Source: Paenibacillus sp. LHD-117 (GTDB lineage: Bacteria; Bacillota; Bacilli; Paenibacillales; Paenibacillaceae). From it: a stretch of DNA of 64,000 bases. Shown piece after piece: positions 16,353-25,818 of this stretch. The translations under genes were made by a program, and so were the position numbers. The DNA is taken from positions 62,001 through 126,000 of the forward strand of contig NZ_JAVFVT010000020.1 in the NCBI RefSeq assembly GCF_030929555.1, written 5' to 3'. The notes under the pieces were generated by a model. That model was not told where the DNA came from. It saw nothing but the letters and a program-made list of their open reading frames with translations, and did not search any database. Each line of letters opens with the position of its first letter. Within the stretch, counting starts at the first letter, position 1.

Positions 16353-17101
16353 TGCAGCACCTCCTCGATTATGCCGATTTCCTTTCGGAACTGTTCGGCT
16401 TTGGCGGCCGATTCGGCGAGCTCGGATCCGGACATTTGGGCGATGATCCGCTCCAGCTTCTTGATTTCGGATTTCCACTTCAACGTCAGTACCGGACTCG
16501 ATTCGCGTAGCAAATACGGGCCCATGCGAAGAAGCACGCGATGAAGGAGCTCCTTCTCATACGCCAACCCAAGGAAATCCCCGTTATAGATCGATTGATT
16601 CTGGCTTGCGGCATTCGGATCGTTCACTGCATGCAGCACTTCGTATATCTTGCCGTCTTCCTCCAAGATGCTTTCCGCAGCCAAAAACCAGCCTTTCTCA
16701 AGCAGCCATTCGCGTACTTCGTCTTCGCCGACGTTCGGCTGAAGCACCAGCTCCTTTACGCCAACCAGCTTGCCGCTTGCATGCCCTTCTTCCAAAATCG
16801 CGCTCATTAAGCTGCCGCCCATCCCAGCTATCGTTACCGTATCGGCTTCGCCCGGCTCCAATACGGCGAGTCCGTTGCCCTGACGAGCCGATATCCGGCT
16901 TTTCAGACCGGCGTCGGCCGCTTGTTTTTTTGCCGCCTGCAACGGCCCCGCGTTCAGCTCGCCGGCGATGGCGGACGGACACTTCCCAATCTGAAGCAAA
17001 TAAACCGGCAGAAGCGCATGGTCGGAGCCGATATCGGCCACTCTGGCGCCTTCCGTTACGTAATCGGCTATTCGCTGCAGACGTCTTGATAATTTGATCA
17101 T
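16328..17101 (-). CDS. trmK: tRNA (adenine(22)-N(1))-methyltransferase TrmK
   Basis: TrmK methylates N1 of adenine 22 in tRNA using S-adenosylmethionine. The 257-residue product has a Rossmann SAM site at the start (VADIGSDHALLPVYLL), the catalytic-site-like TVTIAGMGGSLM motif and LQPNVGEDEVREWL, followed by a C-terminal coiled coil (LKWKSEIKKLERIIAQM). The ATG at 17101 overlaps the upstream membrane-protein stop by one base (TAATG), which suggests coupling. The frame is open upstream to 17311, but that part is a shadow of the membrane protein. It sits directly ahead of yqfO, the usual Bacillales arrangement. Confidence 0.94.
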   Translation of the reverse strand: MIKLSRRLQRIADYVTEGARVADIGSDHALLPVYLLQIGKCPSAIAGELNAGPLQAAKKQAADAGLKSRISARQGNGLAVLEPGEADTVTIAGMGGSLMSAILEEGHASGKLVGVKELVLQPNVGEDEVREWLLEKGWFLAAESILEEDGKIYEVLHAVNDPNAASQNQSIYNGDFLGLAYEKELLHRVLLRMGPYLLRESSPVLTLKWKSEIKKLERIIAQMSGSELAESAAKAEQFRKEIGIIEEVLQCLQTGIR

Positions 17102-17943
17102 TAGGCTACCCACACCATCCATTGTTTGCGCAAGGCGAAGAGAAGTCCTCCGCCGATCGCGATTTTGACTAACAGCTGCAATTGCAGCCATACCGTATAT
17201 TTCAGAACAACAGCCGTATATAGCTCCGGCATGAACCATGCCAGAGCGCAAGTGACGAACAATACGGCAGATACCGGCTTCGTCCAGCGATGGAAAAACC
17301 AGCTGCTCCAACCGAACAGGATGGCAAGCGGTATCCAGAATAATTGGACTTCAAACCATTGCGTCGTATCCGTGAATCTTGACAATAACCATCCGTACAG
17401 GAGCAGCATGACTAACCAACCGCAAAGATGAAGCGAATGGATCTTCGCCCGAATGCCGTAAACCACCCAGAACAACGCGCATCCGCCTAATAATCCGCTT
17501 CGATAACCCCAATCCGTAAGCCCGTGCAGCTCCAGCATATGCAGCCCGCCGCCGAGCAGCACCAGCATGCCGATGCTGGTAAACGTAAGCGATGCAGCTT
17601 CATTTCGGCGTTTTAGCTTCATGCCCGTCCGAAGAAAAGCGATAACGGCGATAAGCACGACGGCGATTTGCAATGCGGGATGAAAACGGCTAAAATAAAG
17701 CACAACGAACGAAATTAAGGTAAATGTTCCAAATGTAAGGAGCCACTGCTTGCCCGTAGCGTTCTGCACGGCCGCAACCGCTTTGCCAACGACGGCTCCC
17801 GAAGCATGTCTGGAGTTCTCCGCATGATCGTCGGGATCCGCATAGAGATTCAGCAAGAAATCGCAATATTGGTCAGGAAGAAGTTTGCTTCTTCTCCAAT
17901 GATCGATCTCTCTAATAATCGTAGCCTTTCGTTCATCGTTCAT
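17101..17943 (-). CDS. Polytopic membrane protein downstream of rpoD
   Basis: The 280-residue protein has a soluble N terminus (MNDERKATIIREIDHWRRSK) and about eight predicted membrane helices from residue 75 to the end, including TFGTFTLISFVVLYF, IAVVLIAVIAFLRTGM and LFWIPLAILFGWSSWFF. The N-terminal layout resembles DUF2157-type proteins. No catalytic motif is seen and I do not recognise a function. The ATG at 17943 has only a distant GAGAGG upstream, but the remainder of the frame upstream overlaps the rpoD terminator. In Bacillus subtilis cytochrome c550 (cccA) sits at this place instead. Its stop overlaps the trmK start. Confidence 0.75.
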   Translation of the reverse strand: MNDERKATIIREIDHWRRSKLLPDQYCDFLLNLYADPDDHAENSRHASGAVVGKAVAAVQNATGKQWLLTFGTFTLISFVVLYFSRFHPALQIAVVLIAVIAFLRTGMKLKRRNEAASLTFTSIGMLVLLGGGLHMLELHGLTDWGYRSGLLGGCALFWVVYGIRAKIHSLHLCGWLVMLLLYGWLLSRFTDTTQWFEVQLFWIPLAILFGWSSWFFHRWTKPVSAVLFVTCALAWFMPELYTAVVLKYTVWLQLQLLVKIAIGGGLLFALRKQWMVWVA

Positions 17944-17984
17944 GAAATCGACTCGTCCTCTCGGCGATATTCGAATCAGGATGG

Positions 17985-18019
17985 AAAAATGACCTCGCTG
18001 CAGCAGCAGAAAGGTCATT
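17985..18019 (-). terminator. Terminator after rpoD
   Basis: AATGACCT and AGGTCATT (18019-18012 with 17996-17989) form the stem on the minus strand around a CTGCTGCTGCAG-containing loop, followed by five T. It begins 14 bases after the rpoD stop. Confidence 0.7.
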
Positions 18020-18032
18020 ATCGGATAAAGCG

Positions 18033-19163
18033 TTATTCAAGAAAATCTTTGAGCCGTTTGCTGCGGCTTGGGTGGCGAAGCTTGCGAAGCGCTTTGGCTT
18101 CAATCTGCCTGATACGCTCGCGCGTCACGCCGAATACCTTGCCGACCTCTTCAAGCGTTCTCGTACGTCCGTCATCAAGACCGAAACGAAGGCGAAGCAC
18201 GTTCTCCTCACGTTCGGTTAACGTATCAAGCACGTCTTCCAGCTGTTCCTTCAGCAGTTCGTAAGCTGCAGCATCCGCGGGAGCAAGCGCCTCTTGGTCC
18301 TCGATAAAGTCGCCAAGATGCGAATCATCCTCTTCGCCGATTGGCGTCTCGAGCGATACGGGCTCTTGAGCGATCTTCATGATCTCGCGTACCTTCTCCG
18401 TGCTAAGCTCCATCTCCACCGCAATTTCTTCAGGCGTCGGTTCGCGCCCCAATTCTTGCAGCAGCTGACGGGATACCCGAATCAGCTTATTGATCGTTTC
18501 CACCATGTGCACCGGAATACGAATGGTGCGCGCCTGGTCCGCGATGGCGCGGGTAATCGCTTGGCGAATCCACCACGTTGCGTACGTACTGAATTTGAAT
18601 CCCTTCTGGTGATCGAACTTCTCGACCGCTTTAATAAGACCCATGTTCCCTTCCTGAATCAGGTCAAGGAACAGCATCCCGCGGCCGACATACCGTTTGG
18701 CGATGCTGACGACGAGACGCAGATTCGCTTCCGCCAGACGGCGCTTCGCTTCTTCGTCTCCGTTCTCGATCCGAATCGCAAGCTCGATCTCATCGTCCGC
18801 GGACAACAACGGCACCCGCCCGATTTCCTTCAAATACATTCTGACGGGATCGTTGATTTTGATTCCCGGAGGCAGAGCCAGATCGTCGTCGAAGTTGAAG
18901 TCGTCTCCGTCGCGCTCCTGCTCTTCGTTCGTAGCGCCAAGTGGATGTACTTCGTCGTTTTCGTTCAGCACCTCGATTCCCAAGTCGTCGAGCTGTTCGA
19001 AAAATTCATCGATTTGTTCGGGATCCTGATCAAAGGGAGACAATTTCTCCATAATTTCTTTATACGTCAAAGAGGATCTCTTTTTCCCTTGTTCAATCAG
19101 ACTATCCTTGACCTGATCCAGCTTCTGTTCGGTATCTAACTCAGTATGTTGATCGTTCGCCAT
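18033..19163 (-). CDS. rpoD: RNA polymerase primary sigma factor RpoD (SigA)
   Basis: This is the vegetative sigma factor. The 376-residue product has an acidic region 1.1 (about residues 1-95), region 1.2 ([17 protein letters not shown]), region 2 with [20 protein letters not shown] and the -10-recognition helix [17 protein letters not shown], region 3 and region 4.2 with [19 protein letters not shown] for the -35 element. It lies 35 bases downstream of dnaG in the macromolecular-synthesis operon dnaG-rpoD, as across the Firmicutes, and is followed by a terminator. Confidence 0.98.
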   Translation of the reverse strand: MANDQHTELDTEQKLDQVKDSLIEQGKKRSSLTYKEIMEKLSPFDQDPEQIDEFFEQLDDLGIEVLNENDEVHPLGATNEEQERDGDDFNFDDDLALPPGIKINDPVRMYLKEIGRVPLLSADDEIELAIRIENGDEEAKRRLAEANLRLVVSIAKRYVGRGMLFLDLIQEGNMGLIKAVEKFDHQKGFKFSTYATWWIRQAITRAIADQARTIRIPVHMVETINKLIRVSRQLLQELGREPTPEEIAVEMELSTEKVREIMKIAQEPVSLETPIGEEDDSHLGDFIEDQEALAPADAAAYELLKEQLEDVLDTLTEREENVLRLRFGLDDGRTRTLEEVGKVFGVTRERIRQIEAKALRKLRHPSRSKRLKDFLE

Positions 19164-19198
19164 ATTCCGACTCCCTCCTCCCTAGACGCATCATGAAG

Positions 19199-21028
19199 TC
19201 AACCTTTCAGCTGTCTCTCTAGGGTTATAATCTCAAGTCCTAATTGCGCTGCCAATAAAGCATCGCCGGCGCGCTCGGCACGCACCATCTCTTCTTTCTT
19301 GCGCTCGATGTTCCGAATCTTGGGAACCTTGAGGATCGTCCCGATATAAGCATCCAGAATCGTATCGTCTATCGGAGAATCGTCGTCCAGCAACAAGATG
19401 GCCGATGCCGTCTCCTCCAGGCGCTTATCATGCAGCGTCGAGATGAACCGTGCGGCGTCCGGCTCATACCCTTGCGCATAATAGGCGTATAAATAAGCAG
19501 CGAGAGCTGCGTGATCCTCTACGTTAAACGAATCCCCGATACGCTCGTGCACGGCTTCGGCCACATCGCGCTCCCGTATCATGACATGCAGCAATCTCCG
19601 CTCCGCGTACGCGTAAGCCGGCAATATCTTAGGCGCTCCGGACGTACGGCGCTTTTCATTCCTACCATTATTCCACGAATTATCGTTATTATCCCCTTGC
19701 GGTTTCTTTTTTTGCTGTTCGGTGCGGATGCCGTGGCAATCCTGCTTAAGCGCGTCAAGGGAAATATCGAATTCGCGGGATAACTCCTTCAGGTACACTT
19801 CCCGTTCGGTAGAAGAGTCGACTCCGGCCACAATTTCCACTGCTTCCATCAGATAGTTTTTTCGACCTTCTTCTTTTAGCAGTATATGGTTTTTCCTTGA
19901 ATATATAAGCTTAAATTTTGTAATCGACACGGGCTCGTCCATCACTTCGCGAAGGAACGCGTCCGGTCCGTATTCGCTTATATAATCGTCAGGATCCTTT
20001 CCTTTGGGAAGCATGGCGATCATGACCTTCAGCCCGGTGTTCTCCAGGAGCGGGATCGACTTGCTTGCGGCCGCTTGTCCGGCATCGTCGCCGTCGTAGC
20101 AGACGAGCACTTCTTCCGCATGGCGGCGAAGGATGGCGCAATGCTCCTCCGTAAGCGCTGTACCCATCGTTGCCACGCCGTTCTTCACGCCGGCATGCCA
20201 TGACTTGATGACGTCCATGTATCCTTCGAACAAAACGACCTGCTTGCTCTTCCGGATCGCTGCCTTCGCGTGGTGCAGGTTATACAGCGTCCTGCTCTTC
20301 GTGAATAACATCGTCTCGGGAGAGTTCAAATATTTGGGTTGCCCTTCGTCGATGATACGAGCACCGAATCCGGAAGCTTTGCCTCCGGCATCCCATAACG
20401 GGAACATGATCCGTCCGCGAAACCGATCCACGTAGCCGCTGCCGTCCTGTTTGGCCGAAAGCAATCCGCCCTTCTCCAGCAACGCGGGTTCGAATCCCCT
20501 GCCGGTCAAGAACCGAGTCAGCACATCCCATTCATCCGGAGCGAAACCGATCATGAAATGGTCGATCAGCCGATCGCTGAGTCCGCGTTCCCGCAAATAC
20601 CGCTTCGCCTTATCGCCTTGCTTCGTGTTGTTCAGCAAGTAATGATAAAATTTAAGCGTCAGCTCATGCGCCTCGACAAGCTTCTCGCGCTCCGGATTCG
20701 GAGCGGCTCTGCCCCCGCCGCTTTCCTGCCAAGTAATGGGCATGTTCGCTTCCTCGGCTAGCACCCTCACCGCTTCCGGGAAGCTGTATCCTTCCATCTC
20801 TTCGACGAACCGAATGACGTTGCCGCTTTTGCCGCAGCCGTAGCAGTGGAAGATCTGGAGCTCCGGGGTAACGGTGAACGAAGGCGTCTTCTCGGAATGA
20901 AACGGACATAACCCCTTCATATATTTGCCTTGCTTCGTGAGATGAACGTATTTCCCAACCGTTTCGACGATGTCATGACGCTTCCGGACGGCGTCAATCA
21001 CTTCCTCCGGTATTTTACCGTTTGTCAT
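19199..21028 (-). CDS. dnaG: DNA primase DnaG
   Basis: DnaG makes RNA primers at the replication fork. The 609-residue protein has the N-terminal zinc ribbon (C41, H44, C62, C65 in LCPFHSEK and HCYGCGKSG), an RNA polymerase core with the Toprim motifs VLFEGYMD and YDGDDAG (about residues 265-320), and a C-terminal helicase-binding domain beginning near residue 460 after a low-complexity asparagine/lysine-rich linker. It starts at ATG 21028 behind AAGGTGAT. A 36-base hairpin sits immediately upstream and rpoD follows. Confidence 0.97.
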   Translation of the reverse strand: MTNGKIPEEVIDAVRKRHDIVETVGKYVHLTKQGKYMKGLCPFHSEKTPSFTVTPELQIFHCYGCGKSGNVIRFVEEMEGYSFPEAVRVLAEEANMPITWQESGGGRAAPNPEREKLVEAHELTLKFYHYLLNNTKQGDKAKRYLRERGLSDRLIDHFMIGFAPDEWDVLTRFLTGRGFEPALLEKGGLLSAKQDGSGYVDRFRGRIMFPLWDAGGKASGFGARIIDEGQPKYLNSPETMLFTKSRTLYNLHHAKAAIRKSKQVVLFEGYMDVIKSWHAGVKNGVATMGTALTEEHCAILRRHAEEVLVCYDGDDAGQAAASKSIPLLENTGLKVMIAMLPKGKDPDDYISEYGPDAFLREVMDEPVSITKFKLIYSRKNHILLKEEGRKNYLMEAVEIVAGVDSSTEREVYLKELSREFDISLDALKQDCHGIRTEQQKKKPQGDNNDNSWNNGRNEKRRTSGAPKILPAYAYAERRLLHVMIRERDVAEAVHERIGDSFNVEDHAALAAYLYAYYAQGYEPDAARFISTLHDKRLEETASAILLLDDDSPIDDTILDAYIGTILKVPKIRNIERKKEEMVRAERAGDALLAAQLGLEIITLERQLKG

Positions 21029-21045
21029 CGTTCATCACCTTTATT

Positions 21046-21081
21046 CTAAGTCAGCGAGCCGGTACCGCTCGATAAACTTAG
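21046..21081 (-). other. Inverted repeat in the dnaG leader
   Basis: CTAAGT...ACTTAG encloses CGAGC...GCTCG, forming a two-part stem without a T tract, ending just before the dnaG ribosome site. It could be a processing site, a pause or an attenuator; the yqxD-dnaG gap contains no clear promoter. Confidence 0.4.
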
Positions 21082-21098
21082 ATTTCTAATATTATTCG

Positions 21099-21569
21099 CT
21101 ATATGTCATGTTTCTCCTGCATGCGAACCAAAACTTTTGTCAGCTTTTGTTGAAAAGCGATCCGATCCGCATCCGACATCGCCCTTGGACCTTTGGTTCG
21201 TCCGCCGGCACGGCGTCTTCTGGCGCTTTCGTGCCTTCTCTCCATCAAGTAATCGATGTTGTCGTCCGTATACTCCTCGCCTCTCGGCGAGAGGACGACC
21301 GCGCCTTTGCCGATCGCCACGCAGGCGAGACCGAAGTCTCCGGTAATGACGATGTCGCCTCGCCTGATATGGTTCACGATGTACAAGTCGACTGATTGAT
21401 CGCTGCGGTCGACTTGGACGATCTCGACGCCAGGCTTCGGCTCGAGCCGGTGGTCGTACGACGCGACCATGCGAACCGGTACTTGATAATGCAATGCCGT
21501 GCCTACAATTTCGTTCTTGACCGGGCAAGAGTCCGCGTCTACCACGATCGCCATCTGATTAGCCTTCAT
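21099..21569 (-). CDS. yqxD: YaiI/YqxD family protein (DUF188)
   Basis: The 156-residue protein belongs to the YaiI/UPF0178 family, predicted PIN-like nucleases: VVDADSCPVKNEI at the N terminus, MVASYDH, VDLYIVNHI and ITGDFGLACVAI with conserved acidic residues, then a basic tail (RRHESARRRRAGGR). The role is unproven. The ATG at 21569 is chosen because GCGGTGAT precedes it closely; an in-frame ATG at 21593 has no such site. It lies directly upstream of dnaG, as yqxD does in Bacillus. Confidence 0.9.
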   Translation of the reverse strand: MKANQMAIVVDADSCPVKNEIVGTALHYQVPVRMVASYDHRLEPKPGVEIVQVDRSDQSVDLYIVNHIRRGDIVITGDFGLACVAIGKGAVVLSPRGEEYTDDNIDYLMERRHESARRRRAGGRTKGPRAMSDADRIAFQQKLTKVLVRMQEKHDI

Positions 21570-21638
21570 CCGAATCACCGCTCGCGAATGCATTAAAAGT
21601 CACTACTATTATATACGGCAACTCCGGGAAAAAATCCT

Positions 21639-22460
21639 TCATTGTCCTCGCACGTATTCCATTATCAAGCTGGCCGTCTCCTCCACCGCCCGATGCGAGA
21701 CGTCAATGACAAAGCAGCCGAGCTGGGACATCACCTCTTCGGCATACTTCAGCTCTTGTTCGATCCTGTGCGTCGTTGCGTAAGCTGCCGTATTTGGCAA
21801 TCCGAGCGCCTTGAGCCGTTCCTTCCGTATGACGTTCAGATAGGACGTATCGATCGTCAGTCCGATCACCTTGCGCTTCGGCAGCTTGAAAAGCTCCTCG
21901 GGCGGCTTAAGCTCCGGAACGAGAGGAACATTCGCGACCTTGAACTTCTGATGGGCAAGATACATGGAAAGCGGCGTCTTCGATGTTCGCGACACGCCTA
22001 CCAGGACGATATCGGCTTTGGTTACGCCGGATGTATCTCTGGCATCATCGTATTTCACGGCGAATTCCACCGCTTCGACCTTGCGGAAGTAATCGGCGTC
22101 GAGCACATGGTTGAGACCGGGCTCTTGCCTCGACTTCCTGCCGGTGCGCTGCTCGAGCGTCTCGACGAAAGGCCCGAGCAGATCGATGGCGGCGATTCCG
22201 CTTTCTCCCGCCAGCTTCCTCATGGTATCGCGCAAATGGGGAATGACTAGCGTGTACAAAACGATAGCTTGCGACAGCTTTGCCTGCTCTACGATACGCT
22301 CCAATGCAGAGTCTTCCGTCACGAAAGGCGCCCTGCGTATATCCGCGTGAATCGGATGGAACTGGGCGATCGCGGCGCGAACGACCAGCTCCCCCGTATC
22401 GCCTGCCGCATCGGATACGACGTAAACGATCACTTCCGGTTTGCCGTTTTCTTTCGCCAT
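21639..22460 (-). CDS. yqfL: PEP synthase / pyruvate phosphate dikinase regulatory protein (PSRP, YqfL-like)
   Basis: Members of this family (DUF299) are bifunctional ADP-dependent kinase/pyrophosphorylases that switch pyruvate phosphate dikinase or PEP synthase on and off by threonine phosphorylation. The 273-residue product has the N-terminal VYVVSDAAGDTGE motif and the P-loop-like VGVSRTSKTPLSMYLA (around residues 150-165). Two in-frame ATGs occur; AAGGAGG sits eight bases from ATG 22460 and only two from 22466, so 22460 is used. It is 39 bases after glyS. In B. subtilis ccpN lies between these two genes and is absent here. Confidence 0.93.
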   Translation of the reverse strand: MAKENGKPEVIVYVVSDAAGDTGELVVRAAIAQFHPIHADIRRAPFVTEDSALERIVEQAKLSQAIVLYTLVIPHLRDTMRKLAGESGIAAIDLLGPFVETLEQRTGRKSRQEPGLNHVLDADYFRKVEAVEFAVKYDDARDTSGVTKADIVLVGVSRTSKTPLSMYLAHQKFKVANVPLVPELKPPEELFKLPKRKVIGLTIDTSYLNVIRKERLKALGLPNTAAYATTHRIEQELKYAEEVMSQLGCFVIDVSHRAVEETASLIMEYVRGQ

Positions 22461-22499
22461 GGCCATTACCTCCTTAAGCGATTGCGTACGAAGCGCTGC

Positions 22500-24581
22500 T
22501 TACCACACCAGCTTGGAGAAGTCCGCGATCAGCGCGATGTCCCGGGCGATTGCCGATAACGTCGCCAATCGATTGGCGCGTACCTTCTCGTCTTTATCCA
22601 TAACCATAACGCCGTCGAAATAATCGCTGATTGCCGGACGCAGTCCCGAAAGCTGCTGCAAGGCGCCGGACAAATCGCGATGCTCGATTGCAGTCAAAAT
22701 GCCCGGCCTTGCCGAAATCCAAGACTCGTATAAACGTGCCTCCGTCGCTTCGGCGAACAAGTTCGGATCGATGTCCGCGGACTCCGCTTTCGCCGCGAGA
22801 TTGCCTACGCGATTGAAGGCTTCGACGACCAGCTTGAATTCGGTTCTGTCGGCGCCGGCAACGAGCGGCTGAATCGCCGAAGCGCGGCTGGCCGTTAATG
22901 CCAGGTCGTCGAAACCGACTGCCATGACCGCGTCCACTACATCGTAACGAGCGGCTTGCTCGGATAGCCAGTTTTTGATGCGAAGCGAGAAGAAGTCGTT
23001 CAAATCTTTACGAATCTCCTCCGCCGAACGTTTCAAGCCGCGGGCTTCGTGAACGGAGATTCCGATCTCGTACAGCTCGCCGAGTCCCATGCGAAGATTC
23101 TGGCCAAGCAGGATCTGCACGATACCGGCCGCTTGCCGGCGCAGCGCGTACGGATCCTGAGAGCCTGTCGGCACGATGCCGATCGAAAAGCAGCCAACGA
23201 TCGTATCGATTTTGTCGGCCAAGCTTACGATTGCGCCAGTCAATTCGGATGGGATGCGGTCGCCAGAGAATCTCGGCTGGTAATGCTCGTTTACGGCCTT
23301 CGCCACGGATTCGTGCTCGCCGGCTTTCTTGGCGTAATCTTCGCCCATGATACCTTGCAGCTCGGGGAATTCGTAGACCATCTGCGAGACGAGGTCGAAT
23401 TTGCAAATCGCTGCCGCACGGGCGATGTGGTCCGCTTGAGCGCCCTCGATCCGAAGCGCTTCGGAAATAAGCTTCGAGATCGCCGTAATGCGACGCACCT
23501 TGTCGGCGACCGTACCGAGCTCCTCGTGATAGACGATCGTCTCCAACTTGCCGAGCGCATGGTCGATCGTCAGCTTATGGTCTTCCGCGTAGAAAAATTT
23601 CGCGTCGGACAGCCTTGCGCGCAGAACCTTCTCATTGCCCTTCGCGACGAGATCGATCGACCTCCGGTCTCCGTTGCGCACCGTGACGAAAAACGGAAGA
23701 AGTTTGCCGGCTTCATCAAGCACCGGGAAGTAACGCTGATGCTCGCGCATCGACGTAATCAGCACTTCCTGCGGGATATTTAGGAACGAAGGATCGAACG
23801 TGCCGAATAGCACATTCGGATATTCGACCAAAAACAATACTTCTTCCAACAAATCTTCCTTGATTGCGATGTTCCAGCTTTTCTCCGCCATCAGTCCTTG
23901 GATTTGCGAAACGATCAACGCTTCGCGTTCCTCCACGTCGACGATGACTAGCTGGGCGCGCAGTGTATCCTTGTATTCGGCTGGCGTTTCCACCGAAGCG
24001 TCCTCGCCCAGGAACCGGTGACCCTTCGAGACGCGGCCCGTCTCTACGCCGGTAATCTCGAAAGGCACAACCTCTGCGCCGAACAACGCCACAAGCCAGC
24101 GAATCGGCCGAACGAACCGAAGCTCGTAGCCGCCCCAGCGCATATTTTTGGGGAAGGACATCGACGTAATCATCGTGCTTAGTCCTTCGGCCAGCAAGCC
24201 GGAGGTTTCCGCCCCGATGCTGCTCTTGCGCGCGTAGACGTATTCCACGCCCGCCAGTTCTTGGAAGTAAAATTGCTCGGGCTCGACGCCTTGGCTGCGG
24301 GCGAAGCCAAGCGCGGCTTTGCTCCAGTTGCCCGCGTCATCCATCGCGATTTTGCGGGAAGGGCCTTTCGCTTCTTCGTTGCTGTCGGCTTGTTTCTCTT
24401 CGACTTCGCGCACGATGACGGCAAGCCTTCTCGGCGTGGCGTAAGCTTCGATCGCGCCATGGCCGATGCGGTTATCCGACAACCACTTGTCCATCTTGTC
24501 CTTCAGTTGGTTCATCGCGGCGCGAACGAACCTCGCGGGCACTTCTTCCAGTCCGATCTCCAGCAGTAGATCCTTAGCCAT
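22500..24581 (-). CDS. glyS: Glycine-tRNA ligase beta subunit
   Basis: This is the beta subunit of the tetrameric alpha2-beta2 glycyl-tRNA synthetase, providing tRNA recognition. The 693-residue product opens [20 protein letters not shown], has the central B3/4-like and HD-type regions ([33 protein letters not shown]) and a C-terminal DALR-type anticodon-binding domain ([13 protein letters not shown]). The ATG at 24581 is eight bases inside glyQ, behind GGGAGTGGAG; the longer upstream frame is rejected. It is controlled with glyQ by the upstream T-box. Confidence 0.97.
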   Translation of the reverse strand: MAKDLLLEIGLEEVPARFVRAAMNQLKDKMDKWLSDNRIGHGAIEAYATPRRLAVIVREVEEKQADSNEEAKGPSRKIAMDDAGNWSKAALGFARSQGVEPEQFYFQELAGVEYVYARKSSIGAETSGLLAEGLSTMITSMSFPKNMRWGGYELRFVRPIRWLVALFGAEVVPFEITGVETGRVSKGHRFLGEDASVETPAEYKDTLRAQLVIVDVEEREALIVSQIQGLMAEKSWNIAIKEDLLEEVLFLVEYPNVLFGTFDPSFLNIPQEVLITSMREHQRYFPVLDEAGKLLPFFVTVRNGDRRSIDLVAKGNEKVLRARLSDAKFFYAEDHKLTIDHALGKLETIVYHEELGTVADKVRRITAISKLISEALRIEGAQADHIARAAAICKFDLVSQMVYEFPELQGIMGEDYAKKAGEHESVAKAVNEHYQPRFSGDRIPSELTGAIVSLADKIDTIVGCFSIGIVPTGSQDPYALRRQAAGIVQILLGQNLRMGLGELYEIGISVHEARGLKRSAEEIRKDLNDFFSLRIKNWLSEQAARYDVVDAVMAVGFDDLALTASRASAIQPLVAGADRTEFKLVVEAFNRVGNLAAKAESADIDPNLFAEATEARLYESWISARPGILTAIEHRDLSGALQQLSGLRPAISDYFDGVMVMDKDEKVRANRLATLSAIARDIALIADFSKLVW

Positions 24582-25461
24582 TCTGCTCCACTCCCTTCTT
24601 AAGCAGCGGGAATCCAAGCCGCTCTCTCTCCTCGTAATACGTGGCCGCGCATTGGCGGGCCAAATTCCGCACGCGCGTAATGTATCCGGTTCTCTCCGTT
24701 ACGCTGATCGCTCCGCGAGCGTCGAGCAAGTTGAATGTGTGCGAACATTTGAGAACGTAGTCATAGGCCGGGAACACCAGACGCTGCTCCATCGTCTTCC
24801 TTGCTTCTTCCTCGTACATGGAGAACAGGGAGAACAGCATAGCCGTGTCGGATGTTTCAAACGTATATTTGGAATGCTCGTATTCCGGCTGCAGGAACAC
24901 GTCGCCGTACGTCACGCCTTCCACCCACTCCAGATCGAACACGTTTTCCTTCTGCTGAATATAGGAGGCCAGACGCTCCATGCCGTACGTGATTTCCACT
25001 GCGACCGGGTTCGCGTCGATGCCGCCGACCTGCTGGAAGTAAGTGAATTGGGTTATTTCCATGCCGTCCAGCCAAACTTCCCAGCCTAGCCCCCAAGCGC
25101 CAAGCGTAGGCGATTCCCAGTTGTCCTCGACGAATCGAATGTCATGGTCCTTCGCATCGATGCCAAGACGCCGCAAGCTCTCCAAATAAAGTTCCTGGAT
25201 GTTGTCCGGTGACGGCTTCAGAATGACTTGGAATTGATGATGCTGGTACAGACGGTTCGGGTTCTCGCCGTATCTTCCGTCCGCCGGGCGGCGGGACGGC
25301 TCGACGTATGCCACGTTCCACGGCTCGGGACCGATGGAACGCAGGAACGTCATCGGGTTCATCGTTCCCGCGCCTTTCTCTACATCGTACGGCTGCACGA
25401 GAATGCAATTTTGTTCAGCCCAGAATTGTTGAAGCGTCAAGATCATGCCTTGAAAGTTCAT
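24574..25461 (-). CDS. glyQ: Glycine-tRNA ligase alpha subunit
   Basis: The alpha subunit carries the class II catalytic core that forms glycyl-adenylate. The 295-residue protein begins [19 protein letters not shown] and contains [19 protein letters not shown], the motif-2-like [20 protein letters not shown] and [10 protein letters not shown] near the C terminus. The length is standard for the family. It is the first gene of glyQS, preceded by a T-box riboswitch and a consensus promoter, and its 3' end overlaps glyS by eight bases. Confidence 0.97.
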   Translation of the reverse strand: MNFQGMILTLQQFWAEQNCILVQPYDVEKGAGTMNPMTFLRSIGPEPWNVAYVEPSRRPADGRYGENPNRLYQHHQFQVILKPSPDNIQELYLESLRRLGIDAKDHDIRFVEDNWESPTLGAWGLGWEVWLDGMEITQFTYFQQVGGIDANPVAVEITYGMERLASYIQQKENVFDLEWVEGVTYGDVFLQPEYEHSKYTFETSDTAMLFSLFSMYEEEARKTMEQRLVFPAYDYVLKCSHTFNLLDARGAISVTERTGYITRVRNLARQCAATYYEERERLGFPLLKKGVEQNG

Positions 25462-25545
25462 ACCGCTCGACTCCTTCTATCGTTTAGTGGTGGTCCGGCT
25501 AACCGGACATAAGGCTCTGCTGGAGCATCCACCGTATCGGCACGC

Positions 25546-25783
25546 AAAAAACTCCCGCCTCTACGTCTGCTGCCAGACGTAGGGACGAGAGTATGATTCC
25601 CGCGGTTCCACCCTACTTGGCTGCCCGCTACATGGATCATGTGCGTTCGGCAACCCGCTTTCGTTCAAGAGACTCCGGAGCGCCTTTCGCCATAATCGTC
25701 CGACCGGGCTTTCACCGTCCCCGGCTCGCTATTCTTGCAGACTCATTATGGTTACTTTCTCCATCAATGTCCGATATTCATAA
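25546..25783 (-). promoter_or_regulatory. Glycine T-box riboswitch of glyQS
   Basis: The leader has the T-box core AGGGTGGAACCGCG (25614-25601) and an intrinsic terminator whose arms are CTACGTCTG and CAGACGTAG inside ACTC...GAGT, ending in six T (25592-25546). Stem I includes an AGTA motif opposite an internal loop that contains GGC at 25684-25682, a glycine codon in the expected specifier position between helices ACCATAAT/ATTATGG and GGAG/CTCC. Uncharged tRNA-Gly should stabilise the antiterminator and turn glyQS on. A further small hairpin (25493-25508) without a T tract lies between the riboswitch and glyQ. Confidence 0.93.
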
Positions 25784-25789
25784 TTTAAT

Positions 25790-25818
25790 ATTGTATGCGT
25801 ATTGCGATGGATTGTCAA
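25790..25818 (-). promoter_or_regulatory. Sigma-A promoter of the glyQS T-box transcript
   Basis: A perfect TTGACA (25818-25813) and TACAAT (25795-25790) with 17-base spacing lie on the minus strand. The -35 box overlaps the recO stop codon (25817-25815). Confidence 0.88.
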
